Shown here piece after piece: positions 54,087-64,000 of a stretch of 64,000 nucleotides of DNA. The stretch comes from Arenicellales bacterium (GTDB lineage Bacteria > Pseudomonadota > Gammaproteobacteria > Arenicellales > JAHEKD01): NCBI GenBank assembly GCA_028284225.1, contig JANQSD010000021.1, forward strand, positions 1 to 64,000, given 5' to 3'. The position numbers were made by a program, and so were the translations under genes. The notes under the pieces are model-generated. The model was not told the DNA's origin, searched no databases, and was given only the letters and a program-made list of their open reading frames with translations. Each line of letters opens with the position of its first letter. Within the stretch, counting starts at the first letter, position 1.

Positions 54087-56290
54087 AATGTCTTAAACCC
54101 GAAATCTTCTAACTTATGGTTCAATTCTACCGGCAAATCAATCACAATACTCGCCCCCTGATCAACCTGGTTTTCAATTCGAATTACACCATTGTGTTCA
54201 TCGATTATGCGCTTGACGATGGCTAACCCCAGCCCGGTTCCTTTCTCTTTGGTCGTTACATAAGGTTCAAAAATGCGATCAAGCATATTTTCATTAAATC
54301 CCTTACCATTGTCTTTCATGGACAATTCAACAAAAGCAGCCTGATTGATACTGGTTCGTCGAGTAGTAATTTCAATCTTTGCCTGTGCGGTATCATCCAG
54401 CGCATCTTTGGCATTAATAATGAGGTTATTGAGTACTTGCCTCAAACGTGAAGCATCGGCAGTAATCATGGGTAAATCAGCTTGCAAATCCAACTCGAAT
54501 ATCACTGTCTCGGCACTGCCTTTATAGAGCTCGACAACATCACTTATCAGTTGATTGAGATCTAACGGCTTCAGCTGCACCATCACAGGTTGTGCATATT
54601 CGGAAAACTCATTCACCATTTGTTTCATCGATTCAACCTGGTTAGCGATAGTGCGGGTAGCCCGATCCAGCGCCTGCTTATCATCACCTTCAACTTTATT
54701 CATGAATTTATGACGCACTCGTTCAGCTGATAGTTGAATGGGTGTCAGTGGATTTTTAATCTCATGTGCCAGACGTCTGGCCACCTCTCCCCAGGCTGCA
54801 TTGCGCTGGGCTTGAATCAGATTAGTCATGTCATCAAAAACGATAACAAAGCCACCCCGGCTGAGGCTTTCGTAAGGTAATCGGCTACCACGCACATTAA
54901 GCACCTGGCGCCCCTGCGGCCCAATCACTTCTATGTCTTTTTGCCACTCATAACTTCCCTGGCGCATTCCTTCCTGAATATAGTCAAAAAACGGGAGTAA
55001 CCAATTAAATTTTGCCTTTAAGCCTTCAAGGTTAATTTGAGAATCGTCAAGTTCAATTTTCAGAATCTGGTGCGCGGTTTCATTGCTGGTTCTAAGTTGA
55101 TGATTCAAATCAAACGAAAACACCCCCGATGATAGCCGGCGCAGAACGGTTTCCAGATAGGCCCGCTGGTCTTCTAATTGATTCTGGGTCAGGCGTTCTT
55201 TTTGCTGGGTTCGGTTGATCTCCCCGGTCATATCGTTAAATGACTGTACTAATACACCCAATTCATCGGTACTTGTTACCGGCAGCTGCTTAGAATAATC
55301 ACCACTGGCCACTGCTCTGGTCCCTTCGGCCAAATCCCGCAGTGGTGCTATCAATTTTCTTGATGAAAGTATAGCCGCCCACAGCCCTGCCAACCCTGTT
55401 AACAATGTCACCAATGTTAATGTAGTAATAAAACTAAGCTTTAACGGCCGTCTCAAATAAACTAAACGATTATATTGACTTGAGGCCTGCTCCAGGCTCT
55501 CTCCCACATTGGAAAACCTGAATGGCAGTTGATAAAGAACTTGATATACCCTACCTTCCTGATCGACACTGACTGATGGTGCCGGCATGAGAATTCGCAA
55601 TTGCAAGGAATTATCAGTCAGTGGCTCGACTCGTGACTGAATTTCTCCTCGTTTAACCATGGTCATCATTCGCTCATCCGGCGAATCAGGGATAATTACA
55701 GTTACATCGGCATTACTTGAAGCAATAATTCTTCCACTAACTGAATACAAACTCAGCTCAGTTAAATCATAGGTCCCTCGAATTTCATCCAATACTGAAA
55801 ACAACTCTGTTTGATTCTCAGCCTCTGCCAGGCTTGATAATTCATCTTCCAGATTAGCAATCAAATCGGTCTTAACCGCCTCCATCGAATTACGCCCGAC
55901 TAGCAGTGCATCATCCAGGGCTTTTTCAATCTTGACGTCATACCAGCTGTCTATGGATTCATTCAGAAATTGCAGTGAAAACGCATAGACGATTGTCAGC
56001 GGAATCAGCGCTAAAATACCATAGGTAATTAAAAATCGAATCGTCAACCGGCTGCCGAGTTGTTTAGACTTGACTTCTTTGATCAGACGATAAATATTGG
56101 CAGCGATCATTACTAACAACAACAGCGCGCCGCCGATATTAATGATGAATAACAGCGAGAAATAATCCGATAACTTGGATTCATATTGAGCGGCGGTTGC
56201 CAGCAGCACGGCAGCGGCAAACAGCAGTAATAAAAAGATTACTGTTGGCAGCGGCCGAATAAATTCACGAATTACGGTTCTAATGCCCAT
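54083..56290 (-). CDS. ntrY: NtrY-type sensor histidine kinase
   Basis: A 735-residue membrane kinase. Membrane segments at about 15-35, 45-70, 85-110 and 285-310 flank a periplasmic sensor. Then come HAMP (ISSRKLIAPLRDLAEG), PAS (about 375-480), the phosphorylated His in RRLAHEIKNPLTPIQLSAER, and the ATP-binding part (NNLIINAKDALDD, GTGLGLAIVKRI). It probably signals nitrogen or redox state to NtrX. It overlaps the DUF4390 gene by 19 bases. Confidence 0.9.
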   Translation of the reverse strand: MGIRTVIREFIRPLPTVIFLLLLFAAAVLLATAAQYESKLSDYFSLLFIINIGGALLLLVMIAANIYRLIKEVKSKQLGSRLTIRFLITYGILALIPLTIVYAFSLQFLNESIDSWYDVKIEKALDDALLVGRNSMEAVKTDLIANLEDELSSLAEAENQTELFSVLDEIRGTYDLTELSLYSVSGRIIASSNADVTVIIPDSPDERMMTMVKRGEIQSRVEPLTDNSLQLRILMPAPSVSVDQEGRVYQVLYQLPFRFSNVGESLEQASSQYNRLVYLRRPLKLSFITTLTLVTLLTGLAGLWAAILSSRKLIAPLRDLAEGTRAVASGDYSKQLPVTSTDELGVLVQSFNDMTGEINRTQQKERLTQNQLEDQRAYLETVLRRLSSGVFSFDLNHQLRTSNETAHQILKIELDDSQINLEGLKAKFNWLLPFFDYIQEGMRQGSYEWQKDIEVIGPQGRQVLNVRGSRLPYESLSRGGFVIVFDDMTNLIQAQRNAAWGEVARRLAHEIKNPLTPIQLSAERVRHKFMNKVEGDDKQALDRATRTIANQVESMKQMVNEFSEYAQPVMVQLKPLDLNQLISDVVELYKGSAETVIFELDLQADLPMITADASRLRQVLNNLIINAKDALDDTAQAKIEITTRRTSINQAAFVELSMKDNGKGFNENMLDRIFEPYVTTKEKGTGLGLAIVKRIIDEHNGVIRIENQVDQGASIVIDLPVELNHKLEDFGFKTL

Positions 56291-56841
56291 TCTTTCCAGC
56301 CACTATCCAGTTTCCAGTCTGCCGACACCAATGAGAGCAATTTTAACGGTGCCGGTAAATATTCAGTATCCAGCTTAATTTTTACCCTCAGATAAAGCTC
56401 AGCTTGTTGTTGCAACGATTGCTCATAGCCCAGATTAAACGATAATCGTGAAGCCATATCATCCAGTGCCTCATCAACCGTGTTGAACGCCTGAATATTA
56501 TCCGATTGAGGAATCGCCAGAATATATTGACCCGAAAGTTGATGAAAATGCAGAGTAAACAGCATTTCCCAATCTTTAAGCGGTGCATCCCATATCCAGT
56601 TGCGGCTCTTGACTAGCTCGATTAAAAACTTGATGCGTAAATCAACACCGCTTTCCAAAGCTTCTTGTGTTTCATCAGATAATGAAAGATCAGCTATCGC
56701 ATCGACCTGCAATGACCCCGCATCGACTAATCCCTCAACGCCACTAAGTTTGAAATCAGCATAGACAGATAACGAATAAACGCATAGCAAAAAAACAACG
56801 AACTGAAAAACCTTAGTGCGGATTTTTAGTAAAGCCGGCAT
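56272..56841 (-). CDS. DUF4390 exported protein
   Basis: An approximately 189-residue protein with a signal-like N-terminus (FQFVVFLLCVYSLSVYA) and the DUF4390 fold, KLSGVEGLVDAGSLQVDAIADL and YLRVKIKLDTEYLPAPLKLLSLVSADWKL. The role is unknown, but it lies between rsmB and ntrY in many gammaproteobacteria. The ATG at 56841 (MPALLK) is chosen because a start at 56913 would lack a signal and overlap rsmB more. Confidence 0.82.
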   Translation of the reverse strand: MPALLKIRTKVFQFVVFLLCVYSLSVYADFKLSGVEGLVDAGSLQVDAIADLSLSDETQEALESGVDLRIKFLIELVKSRNWIWDAPLKDWEMLFTLHFHQLSGQYILAIPQSDNIQAFNTVDEALDDMASRLSFNLGYEQSLQQQAELYLRVKIKLDTEYLPAPLKLLSLVSADWKLDSGWKEWALEP

Positions 56842-58123
56842 AGTAAAACCCATCTGAAGATTCAGACGGCAGCCTTTGCCGACCATAGGGCATTTGTAGC
56901 CCAAATCGGCCATCCAGCGCTATTACGCCGGCATTTGTATATTTGTTTATAAACCATTGTGCCTGCTGATCATTTTCCTGGCGAAAAACCGAGCAAGTGC
57001 AATATAACAGCTGCCCTTCAGTTTTAAGCACCGACCATAGTTTATCAAGTAATTGGCGCTGATTTTGTATGTTTTGCTGAATATCGGCAGGACGCCTTAA
57101 ATGCTTAATATCCGGGTGCTTACTGATTACACCACTACCCGAACACGGTGCATCGATCAAAACCAAATCAAACGCTTCACCATTCCACCAGCTATCCAGA
57201 TCAGTGGCATCGGCAACTCTGGCTTCAGCGTTAAGATTTAAGCGAGCCAGATTTTCCTCAAGCCTTTGCATCCTGCTTGAATCTTTCTCTAACGCTAACA
57301 GATTTAAATCCGGCTCAACTTCCAGCAAATGACAGGTCTTGCCGCCCGGCGCTGCACAAGCATCCAGCACCCGCATGCCGGGCCTTAATTCCGGCATGCA
57401 GGCAACAAGTTGCGCGGATTCATCTTGCACAGATACCAGTCCTTGCTTCCATAAAGCGCTGTGCCAAATTTTACTTTTATCTAAAATGACTATCCCGACC
57501 GGGCTATCAGTCATGACCGAAAACTCAATTTCATCGTCCCGCAGTTGCTGACAAACGTCGTCTATTGTAGTTTTACTGGCATTAATTCTTAATGTAAGCG
57601 ACGGCTGCTTGTTACTCGCTTCAAGAACAGTTTTCCATTGGTCTGGCCAGTCGGCTTGCAACTGTTTAATCATCCAGCCGGGATGCGAGTATATAACCAC
57701 CGGGTTAGTTTTAAATTTTTGTTCCAGCTCGTCTTGTTCTCGAATAAAGCGCCGCATGACTGCATTGATTAGGTTACGGCTCCAATGTTTGCCAATTTCC
57801 CGGCTGCTGTTTACCGTTTGAGATACAGCGGCGTGATCTGGAATGCGCATAAACTGAATTTGATAGACGCCAATCACCAGTAAACAATAGACATCAAAAT
57901 CCTTGGGCTTTAATGGCTTACTAAGCAGCTGATCAACATACGTGCTTAAACGCCACCACCACCTCAAACTACCGGCCGCTAATTCATGTATTAGTGCATT
58001 ATTTTGATTCTCCTGCTGCAAAAAAGCCGGAAGGACATCATTTAATGAGCGCTTGTTTTGTATAACGGCAGTCAGTATCCTGACGGTAACGGTACGCGGG
58101 TCCTGGTGGGGGTTAGCTGGCAT
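56813..58123 (-). CDS. rsmB: 16S rRNA m5C967 methyltransferase RsmB
   Basis: An N-terminal NusB-like domain (ALIHELAAGSLRWWWRLS) is followed by a Rossmann methyltransferase domain with VLDACAAPGGKTCHLLE, the DAPCSGSGVI Cys and the CTCSVFRQEN Cys. 436 residues. It methylates C967 in 16S rRNA. Lies between fmt and the DUF4390 gene in a conserved order. Confidence 0.95.
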   Translation of the reverse strand: MPANPHQDPRTVTVRILTAVIQNKRSLNDVLPAFLQQENQNNALIHELAAGSLRWWWRLSTYVDQLLSKPLKPKDFDVYCLLVIGVYQIQFMRIPDHAAVSQTVNSSREIGKHWSRNLINAVMRRFIREQDELEQKFKTNPVVIYSHPGWMIKQLQADWPDQWKTVLEASNKQPSLTLRINASKTTIDDVCQQLRDDEIEFSVMTDSPVGIVILDKSKIWHSALWKQGLVSVQDESAQLVACMPELRPGMRVLDACAAPGGKTCHLLEVEPDLNLLALEKDSSRMQRLEENLARLNLNAEARVADATDLDSWWNGEAFDLVLIDAPCSGSGVISKHPDIKHLRRPADIQQNIQNQRQLLDKLWSVLKTEGQLLYCTCSVFRQENDQQAQWFINKYTNAGVIALDGRFGLQMPYGRQRLPSESSDGFYYAGFTKNPH

Positions 58124-58127
58124 TAGG

Positions 58128-59054
58128 TCAACTTAAGTAATCCCCGGCACTGAAACTGTAACCGTTCAAAAACTCAGCGGCCGTGACAGGCTTTGCTCCC
58201 GGTTTTTGTAGTTGTAGCACTTCAACGTGGCCATCTTTTGCCTGCACTTTTATTGTTTTATTTTCAATGACCAGTTCACCAAGTCGGTGTTGACGGTTCT
58301 GATCCGCAATGGCTGCCTTTAAAATCTTCAACTCAACATCATTATGTCTGGATCTAGCCCCGGGCCATGGATTAAAAGCGTGTATGCGATTAACTATAGT
58401 GCCGGCTGATTCAGCCCAATCTATACTGGCTTCTTCCCGGCTTAATTTCTGCGCATAAGTCGCCCCCGCATCGTCCTGAGGCAAGGGTTCGAGCTTACCT
58501 TGCTGTAGTTGGTTTAGTGCTTGAACAATTAAACCTGCACCGCATTTTGCAAGCTTGTCATGCAGGCTAGCAGCGGTGTCATCGGCAAGAATGTCAACCA
58601 CCTGCGTTGCCAGCATATCCCCCGTATCCAAGCCTTCATCCATCTGCATAATCGTTATTCCGGTTTGCTTATCACCCGCCTCTATCGCCCGCTGAATCGG
58701 TGCTGCACCGCGCCAGCGTGGTAACAAAGAGGCATGAACATTTAAACAGCCATAGTCTGGAATATCGAGAATCGCTTGCGGCAGGATTAATCCATAGGCA
58801 ACAACTATCATCACATCAGCTGCCAGTGATTGAACCAAATCTTGTGCAGCTTGATCTTTCAAAGTAAGTGGTTGGTAAACGCTTATATTATGCTCTTGAG
58901 CGACTTTTTTGACTGGACTTGGTGTTAACCGGCGCCCGCGGCCTGCCGGACGGTCAGGTTGAGTCAACACCGCCGTCACATTGTGATCAGAGCTGATCAA
59001 TGCAGCTAAGCTTGCAGCGGCAAATTCAGGCGTTCCGGCAAAAATTATGTTCAT
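58128..59054 (-). CDS. fmt: Methionyl-tRNA formyltransferase Fmt
   Basis: Formylates initiator Met-tRNA. It begins NIIFAGTPEFAAASLAALI and has LNVHASLLPRWRGAAPIQRAI, GITIMQMDEGLDTGD and the C-terminal domain (RIHAFNPWPGA). 308 residues, four bases from rsmB. Confidence 0.96.
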   Translation of the reverse strand: MNIIFAGTPEFAAASLAALISSDHNVTAVLTQPDRPAGRGRRLTPSPVKKVAQEHNISVYQPLTLKDQAAQDLVQSLAADVMIVVAYGLILPQAILDIPDYGCLNVHASLLPRWRGAAPIQRAIEAGDKQTGITIMQMDEGLDTGDMLATQVVDILADDTAASLHDKLAKCGAGLIVQALNQLQQGKLEPLPQDDAGATYAQKLSREEASIDWAESAGTIVNRIHAFNPWPGARSRHNDVELKILKAAIADQNRQHRLGELVIENKTIKVQAKDGHVEVLQLQKPGAKPVTAAEFLNGYSFSAGDYLS

Positions 59055-59076
59055 CGGACTAAATCCGTGGAGGTTG

Positions 59077-59580
59077 TCAGGCCGACTGTCTGGCTTCTTT
59101 TTTAAGCCTTTTCTTTATGCGATCACGCTTGAGTTTAGATAAATGATCTATAAATAAAACACCGTTTAAATGATCAATCTCATGTTGTATACATATCGCC
59201 AACAATCCATCCGCCTGAAATTCAACGGCATTACCGCTGAGGTCCTGTGCTTTAACCTCGATCTGCGCGGCACGTTCCACCACACCGAACACGCCCGGTA
59301 TCGACAAACATCCTTCTTCATAGTCCTGCGCACCTTCTTTATGAACAATTTCCGGGTTGATCAACACTTTTAAATCATTTTTGTCTTCTGAAACGTCGAT
59401 CACCACCACCCGCTGGTCAATATTTACCTGTGGTGCTGCCAGACCTATCCCCGGTGCTGCATACATGGTCTCGGCCATATTTTGAGTTAGCGACGCCAGG
59501 GCGTCATCAAAGGCTGTCACCGTCTGTGCTTTTTTGCGCAGGCATTTATCTGGATATGTATGAATAGGTATCAGGCTCAT
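59077..59580 (-). CDS. def: Peptide deformylase Def
   Basis: Removes the formyl group from nascent proteins. All three motifs are intact: GIGLAAPQV, EEGCLSIPGV with the metal-binding Cys, and HEIDHLNGVLF with its two His. 167 residues. It is upstream of fmt, separated by 22 bases, in one operon. Confidence 0.97.
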   Translation of the reverse strand: MSLIPIHTYPDKCLRKKAQTVTAFDDALASLTQNMAETMYAAPGIGLAAPQVNIDQRVVVIDVSEDKNDLKVLINPEIVHKEGAQDYEEGCLSIPGVFGVVERAAQIEVKAQDLSGNAVEFQADGLLAICIQHEIDHLNGVLFIDHLSKLKRDRIKKRLKKEARQSA

Positions 59581-59650
59581 TTACTGAATATCTAATAAGC
59601 AAACAGAATTTTAACAAATGCAATATGCTTTAGATACCGTATCTGTAAAA

Positions 59651-59680
59651 CAAAACAGGGCGATACGCCGCCCTGTTTTG
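59651..59680 (-). terminator. Intrinsic terminator
   Basis: CAAAACAGGGCG (59651-59662), loop ATACGC and exact complement (59669-59680), the 3' arm carrying TTTT on either strand. It lies 22 bases past the stop of the ELWxxDGT gene and separates it from def. Confidence 0.9.
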
Positions 59681-59702
59681 CTCTATGTATTTATATCAGT
59701 GG

Positions 59703-62012
59703 TTAGTTAAACGGAATCCGCTCCCAACCCTTAACACCTTCTACCTCACCCCCAAATATCGTCTTGCCCGTCATCACACTGTCCGCACTCACCTTAATAC
59801 CATGCGGCGTGTAATGCTCACCCGGCGTCACCGCCAGGTAATGAATCATCTGCGACGGATGTAATCCATCCTCGCCCGCAGGCTCAACAATATCCATCTC
59901 AAACCCTGTCGTCGTCACATTGCGTATCCGCACACTTGACGGTTGCCATCCCTGCTCGGTCGGTAACACAATCACTACTGGCGCCTGATCAAACGCATCT
60001 GCAAATGCTACCTGTGTATACTGGCCACTGGACGGGTACTGCCTTACCAACGTTTCACCGACCTCAAGCTCCCAAGGACTCGGGGCTGTATCAAAATCAC
60101 GGTGAAACGGCTTTGAAAATACCATCATGCTCGCTGATTCCGCCACATGACGGCGTTCACCATCTTGATAACGGTCTTCCTCTACATAAAACCCAGCACT
60201 ACCTTCATCTAAATAACAACGTCTTAACCAACCCCCATCGCGGGCCTTATGACTGCTCATCGACGCCAATACGATTGGCGACTCGCTGTACTCATTGATA
60301 AAGGCCTGAGTCGTGCAGTTAGACCGGTAACCGATAAACTTCGGTTCAGTATGCTGGACTTCAATCTGAATCGACTCACCGGCATCACTGAGAAACTGAT
60401 CCGTCACACCATTTTCTACCGCCACATAACCCACTTCTTCCATGTACGCCACATTCCCATCAGCCACTTCTGAGCGTTCCAGTGATATACGCGCATCATT
60501 TTTTTGAATATCTCTAGTCGCAACCGTCAACCAGGGCACCGATATCTCCCCCGATGTGTGCAATGGATCATTATTCATGGTCTGAATCTGGGTTAACAAT
60601 GCCGGGGAAGACTTCAAATTCTCAGTCGTACGCCATAAGCTACCGTTAGCTAATTCCGAACCCGTAGAAAAATACAACTGCCCATCAAAAGCATGTAGGT
60701 TTGCAGGATGACTACCTTCAAACCCAGCAACGATGTCAGCCACTAACTCTGTTCCCTCAATAGTACCATCACTGCGCCATAACTCCATACCATGGACACC
60801 ATCATCGATAGTAAAAAACAGTATGTTTCCAACTATAGTCAAATTACTTAATCTGCCCTGAGTAAACTCTTTAACCAAAACTGGATCGGAATTTGCCCCA
60901 GTAATCTTCCAAAGTTGTTGAAATGGCTGACCATAACTACTTGATTTGGCAAAAAATAAAGTATCCTCGCTAACAACCGGTGCATTGCAAGAAGAATGTA
61001 TACTTAGGGTAGATACTGCCTCTGCCTCATCAAGTTGATAAAGTGTACAACTCAGAAATTCATCATACATCGAAAAGTAAAGTTGATTATTAAAACTAGT
61101 GGGCATGGTTATTTCACTAGTTATTGAAGGCGTGTTTGGTGCAATAAATGGGTCAATTGCTTGGATAAATTTCGTACCTTCGGCTGTACCATTACTTTTA
61201 TAAAAGTAACCGTTTAATATTCCCCCATCAATTGTACTATAGGTATAAAAGTATAGTTCTTGATCTACAATACTTAAATCTTGTACTCCACCATGTCCTA
61301 ATAAATCAATGCCATTAACGACTAACTCCGTCCCTTCGACTGAGCCATCTGAACGCCATAGCTCAAATGCTGTAGCAATAAATAAAAACTGACCATCTGA
61401 TAATAGTTCACGAGTACCATTAATACGCCCAAAAGCCGTGAACAAATTGTTTATTGATGATATTGAGGTATTTTCTTTACTACCATCTGATTCCCATATA
61501 ACTCTTCTGCTATAGTCGGAGCCATCATGATTAAGTTCAGCATTAGCTACAAAGAGTATCTTTCCTTTTATTGAAGTTATCTGTCTTGGGAAGCTTGAAT
61601 ATTCACCCTGATAAAGATCTTTTACCATAATCGTTCCCGCTTGAGTTCCGTCAGATTTCCATAATTCATGGCCTTGTTCTTCAGTATATGCGGAAAAATA
61701 CAGCATTCCATTTATGTTGGTTAACTCACTTGGGTCACTCGACTCCGAACCAATATTTATATCTTTAACTAAAACCGTTCCTGCTAAAGTACCATCGCTT
61801 TTCCACAGCTCCTGTCCATGAACACCATCGTCTGCAGTGAAAAAGATTTCTCCATGAACCGTCACCATAGGACCAATACTGTCAATTAGAGTACCTATTC
61901 CGGAGGCGGGTAGAACCGGATTTATATCTTTAATTTCTTCAACCACCGCTCGTCCAGGCAGTGCCAGGAATAAGACCAAAATAAAGATTAGTAACTTTGA
62001 ATAATTTCTCAT
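59703..62012 (-). CDS. Large exported ELWxxDGT-repeat protein
   Basis: About 769 residues with a signal peptide (KLLIFILVLFLALPGRA). Residues 45-460 contain repeated units with ELWKSDGT, ALWRSDGS and MELWRSDGT ending each blade, alternating with FSAYTEEQG and FFTADDG patterns, which suggest a beta-propeller. The C-terminal 290 residues include a region (FIGYRSNCTTQAFINEYSES) resembling surface-binding domains. Function unknown; surface adhesion or sensing is plausible. AGGGG precedes the ATG at 62012. Confidence 0.82.
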   Translation of the reverse strand: MRNYSKLLIFILVLFLALPGRAVVEEIKDINPVLPASGIGTLIDSIGPMVTVHGEIFFTADDGVHGQELWKSDGTLAGTVLVKDINIGSESSDPSELTNINGMLYFSAYTEEQGHELWKSDGTQAGTIMVKDLYQGEYSSFPRQITSIKGKILFVANAELNHDGSDYSRRVIWESDGSKENTSISSINNLFTAFGRINGTRELLSDGQFLFIATAFELWRSDGSVEGTELVVNGIDLLGHGGVQDLSIVDQELYFYTYSTIDGGILNGYFYKSNGTAEGTKFIQAIDPFIAPNTPSITSEITMPTSFNNQLYFSMYDEFLSCTLYQLDEAEAVSTLSIHSSCNAPVVSEDTLFFAKSSSYGQPFQQLWKITGANSDPVLVKEFTQGRLSNLTIVGNILFFTIDDGVHGMELWRSDGTIEGTELVADIVAGFEGSHPANLHAFDGQLYFSTGSELANGSLWRTTENLKSSPALLTQIQTMNNDPLHTSGEISVPWLTVATRDIQKNDARISLERSEVADGNVAYMEEVGYVAVENGVTDQFLSDAGESIQIEVQHTEPKFIGYRSNCTTQAFINEYSESPIVLASMSSHKARDGGWLRRCYLDEGSAGFYVEEDRYQDGERRHVAESASMMVFSKPFHRDFDTAPSPWELEVGETLVRQYPSSGQYTQVAFADAFDQAPVVIVLPTEQGWQPSSVRIRNVTTTGFEMDIVEPAGEDGLHPSQMIHYLAVTPGEHYTPHGIKVSADSVMTGKTIFGGEVEGVKGWERIPFN

Positions 62013-62228
62013 GATCACCCCTTGTTTAATTATTGGTCGAACAACTCACCAAGTAAGTCTAAATTGTACATTAGCCAAACCCCTCATCATTCCATAAAAA
62101 TGGAAAACAGCTGTATAATTTATTGACATTGTTAGTCAGATTATCAAATAACTGTTACAGATTCAATGATTTGTAATTTTCTATTAGCTTGGGTAAGCTT
62201 ATGATTTAGTTGATATGGATTTGAAATC

Positions 62229-63326
62229 ATGGATGATTTATCTGCCTGGATTGCACTTTCTCAGCTTCGTTGCTTAAGTCTGTTGCAAAAACACACCCTT
62301 TTGCAACATTGCTCAAAGCCTCAAGCTATTTTTGAATTAGACCCGCGAGTTGTTAATCTTGATTTAAAACCATCAAAACCACGAATCGGTAATCATATTG
62401 ATTATCGAAAACTTGATCAAACACTTGAATGGTTACAACAATCCGATGATTATCAAATTATTCATTTTGATGATCCACACTACCCGCAATTATTAAAACA
62501 AATCTCATCTGCACCGCTATTGCTTTACTTGCTGGGTAATCACAAGCTTTTAAACCAACCTCAAATTGCCGTCGTGGGTTCACGTAAAGCAACCCTGGCC
62601 GGCAAGCAAATTGCCGGCCAGTTTTCCGCTGAGTTAACAATGAGTGGATTAACTGTCACCAGCGGCATGGCTTTGGGTGTAGACTCTGCAGCGCATGACG
62701 GTGCATTAAAGTCTGCCGGCAGCACTATTGCCGTGCTGGGTACCGGAGTAGACCTTTGCTACCCTAGAGCTAACCGGTTTTTATATGAGCGAATTGCCGC
62801 TCAGGGTCTGCTGATTTCTGAATTCGAACTCGGTTCAGCTCCTAAAAAAGCTCACTTTCCAATGCGAAACCGAATTATCAGTGGGCTGAGTTTAGGCGTT
62901 TTAGTGGTTGAAGCAACCGAACGTAGCGGCTCGTTAATCACAGCAAACTATGCGATTCATCAAAACCGGGAAGTATTCGCGATTCCCGGTTCAATTCATG
63001 CAAACACTGCTTGCGGTTGTCTTGCCTTGATTCAACAGGGTGTAAAATTGGCCCGGTCTAGCGTGGACATTCTGGAAGAGTTCAGGGAATTTTCAGCTCT
63101 ATCTATTAACAATAACGAGGAATTAATAACCAAAAACACGCCCCTGACCACTGATGAGGACATGCAAATTTTACAATTTATTACAGACGCACCGGTAAGT
63201 TTTGATAAATTAGTTGCGCAAAGTGGATTGACGATTGACCAACTTTGCTCCATGCTTTTAGACTTGGAAGTGTGTGGAATGATTGAAAAACTACCCGGTA
63301 ACCTATTTATTCGGACAGCCAACTAG
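62229..63326 (+). CDS. dprA: DNA processing protein DprA
   Basis: Loads RecA on incoming single-stranded DNA during transformation. It has the Rossmann-like IAVVGSRKATLAGKQIA, SGMALGVDSAAHDGAL, LGTGVDLCYPRANRFL and RNRIISGLSLGVLVVEA, and a winged-helix C-terminus. 365 residues. Upstream of smg with 11 bases between. Confidence 0.95.
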   Translation: MDDLSAWIALSQLRCLSLLQKHTLLQHCSKPQAIFELDPRVVNLDLKPSKPRIGNHIDYRKLDQTLEWLQQSDDYQIIHFDDPHYPQLLKQISSAPLLLYLLGNHKLLNQPQIAVVGSRKATLAGKQIAGQFSAELTMSGLTVTSGMALGVDSAAHDGALKSAGSTIAVLGTGVDLCYPRANRFLYERIAAQGLLISEFELGSAPKKAHFPMRNRIISGLSLGVLVVEATERSGSLITANYAIHQNREVFAIPGSIHANTACGCLALIQQGVKLARSSVDILEEFREFSALSINNNEELITKNTPLTTDEDMQILQFITDAPVSFDKLVAQSGLTIDQLCSMLLDLEVCGMIEKLPGNLFIRTAN

Positions 63327-63337
63327 ACGAGCATTAG

Positions 63338-63832
63338 ATGAAAGAAAATATCCTCGATGTATTAATGTATTTATTTGAAAATTACATGATCGAAGACACT
63401 GAATTGCAACCTGTACGTGCGGACTTGGAGCATGAGCTGAGCAGTATGGGCTTTACCAATGGCGAAATTGGCAAAGCCTTTAACTGGTTAGAAGGCTTGT
63501 CTGATTTATGTAACGCAGAAACTGACGATTCAAACCGGCCGTTAAATGCAATAAGGCATTACGCAGCCTATGAGGCCGCTAAGATTAATGTCGAAATCCA
63601 GGGCATTTTGTTGTCGCTGGAAGAATCAGGCATGATCAACTCTAATACCCGTGAAATCATCATCGACAGGATAATGGCTCTGGATATAGCAGATAGTCAT
63701 ATTGACGATAATCAGACTGAAAATGCCAAATGGGTCATAATGATGGTATTGTGTAACATCGACACTAACGATAGTGCATTAGAACTGGCTGAAGAGCTGG
63801 TTTTCGACGGGATATCCGCTGAGAGACACTAG
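63338..63832 (+). CDS. smg: Smg/DUF494 protein
   Basis: A 164-residue acidic protein (MKENILDVLMYLFENYMIED, LEHELSSMGFTNGEIGKAF, AKWVIMMVLCNI) matching the Smg family, whose role is unknown. The order dprA-smg-topA is the standard gammaproteobacterial arrangement. Confidence 0.93.
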   Translation: MKENILDVLMYLFENYMIEDTELQPVRADLEHELSSMGFTNGEIGKAFNWLEGLSDLCNAETDDSNRPLNAIRHYAAYEAAKINVEIQGILLSLEESGMINSNTREIIIDRIMALDIADSHIDDNQTENAKWVIMMVLCNIDTNDSALELAEELVFDGISAERH

Positions 63833-63864
63833 ATAAACTAATTAATAAATAAAGGAAGATACCA

Positions 63865-64000
63865 GTGGCATCCAATCTGGTCATTGTTGAATCACCAGCA
63901 AAGGCAAACACAATTGCTAAATATTTAGGACCTGATTACAAGGTCCTGGCTTCTTATGGTCATGTGCGTGATTTAAAACCTAAAACCGGTGCAGTCGATA
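63865..64000 (+). CDS. topA: DNA topoisomerase I, N-terminal part
   Basis: The frame from a GTG begins [19 protein letters not shown] and [10 protein letters not shown], the start of the TOPRIM domain of TopA. AAAGGAAG lies upstream. It runs off the right edge after about 45 residues. Confidence 0.95.
   Translation, partial: MASNLVIVESPAKANTIAKYLGPDYKVLASYGHVRDLKPKTGAVD

Noticed and set aside
1-64000. CRISPR arrays or rRNA genes
   Set aside because: No regularly spaced repeats and no rRNA-like sequence were seen on reading.

Overview
The window looks like part of a gammaproteobacterial chromosome of moderate to low G+C. The right half (about 34.1-64.0 kb) has gene order typical of that class: rpoD, dnaG, a yqeY-like gene and rpsU on one strand and tsaD divergent from them; plsY, folB and folK; ntrX and ntrY; an DUF4390-like gene, rsmB, fmt and def; then dprA, smg and the start of topA. 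I cannot name the genus from the sequence.

The left half (1 to about 34.17 kb) is AT-rich, mobile and rich in apparent defence genes. A complete tRNA gene with anticodon CAT lies at 34123-34199 (minus strand). Its last 47 bases are repeated directly at 21042-21088. Together with a complete tyrosine integrase just inside the right copy (32966-34000), this marks 21042-34168 as a 13.1-kb integrative island. It carries a membrane protein, a UDP-sugar dehydrogenase coupled to a SIR2-like protein, a DinB-like protein, an inner integrase module with small membrane proteins and strong hairpins, the mobile mystery protein pair A/B (XRE regulator and Fic), and an ABC three-component (ABC-3C) cassette.

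Left of that island, 1-21041 is a second accessory block. It holds an IS3-type transposase fragment, a tyrosine recombinase, a DinJ/YafQ toxin-antitoxin pair, a run of unfamiliar cytoplasmic, membrane and exported proteins leading into a VirD4-like coupling protein and an N-terminally truncated relaxase, a NACHT NTPase, a large serine recombinase broken by one TGA codon, a two-gene FRG-domain cassette, and a complete SPARTA pair (TIR-APAZ plus short Argonaute). The whole left half reads as islands accreted at one tRNA gene. Its conjugation genes look decayed, while most of its defence genes look intact.

In the core, tsaD and plsY are separated by an 11-kb block of cell-surface glycan genes (40.3-51.2 kb): a methyltransferase, a HAD-like protein, a GT2 glycosyltransferase, a periplasmic repeat protein and two polytopic GT-C-like proteins. 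The rest is housekeeping: translation (rpsU, tsaD, rsmB, fmt, def, tRNA), replication and transcription (dnaG, rpoD, topA), folate (folB, folK), phospholipid (plsY), DNA uptake (dprA) and a NtrY/NtrX two-component system, plus one large exported ELWxxDGT-repeat protein.
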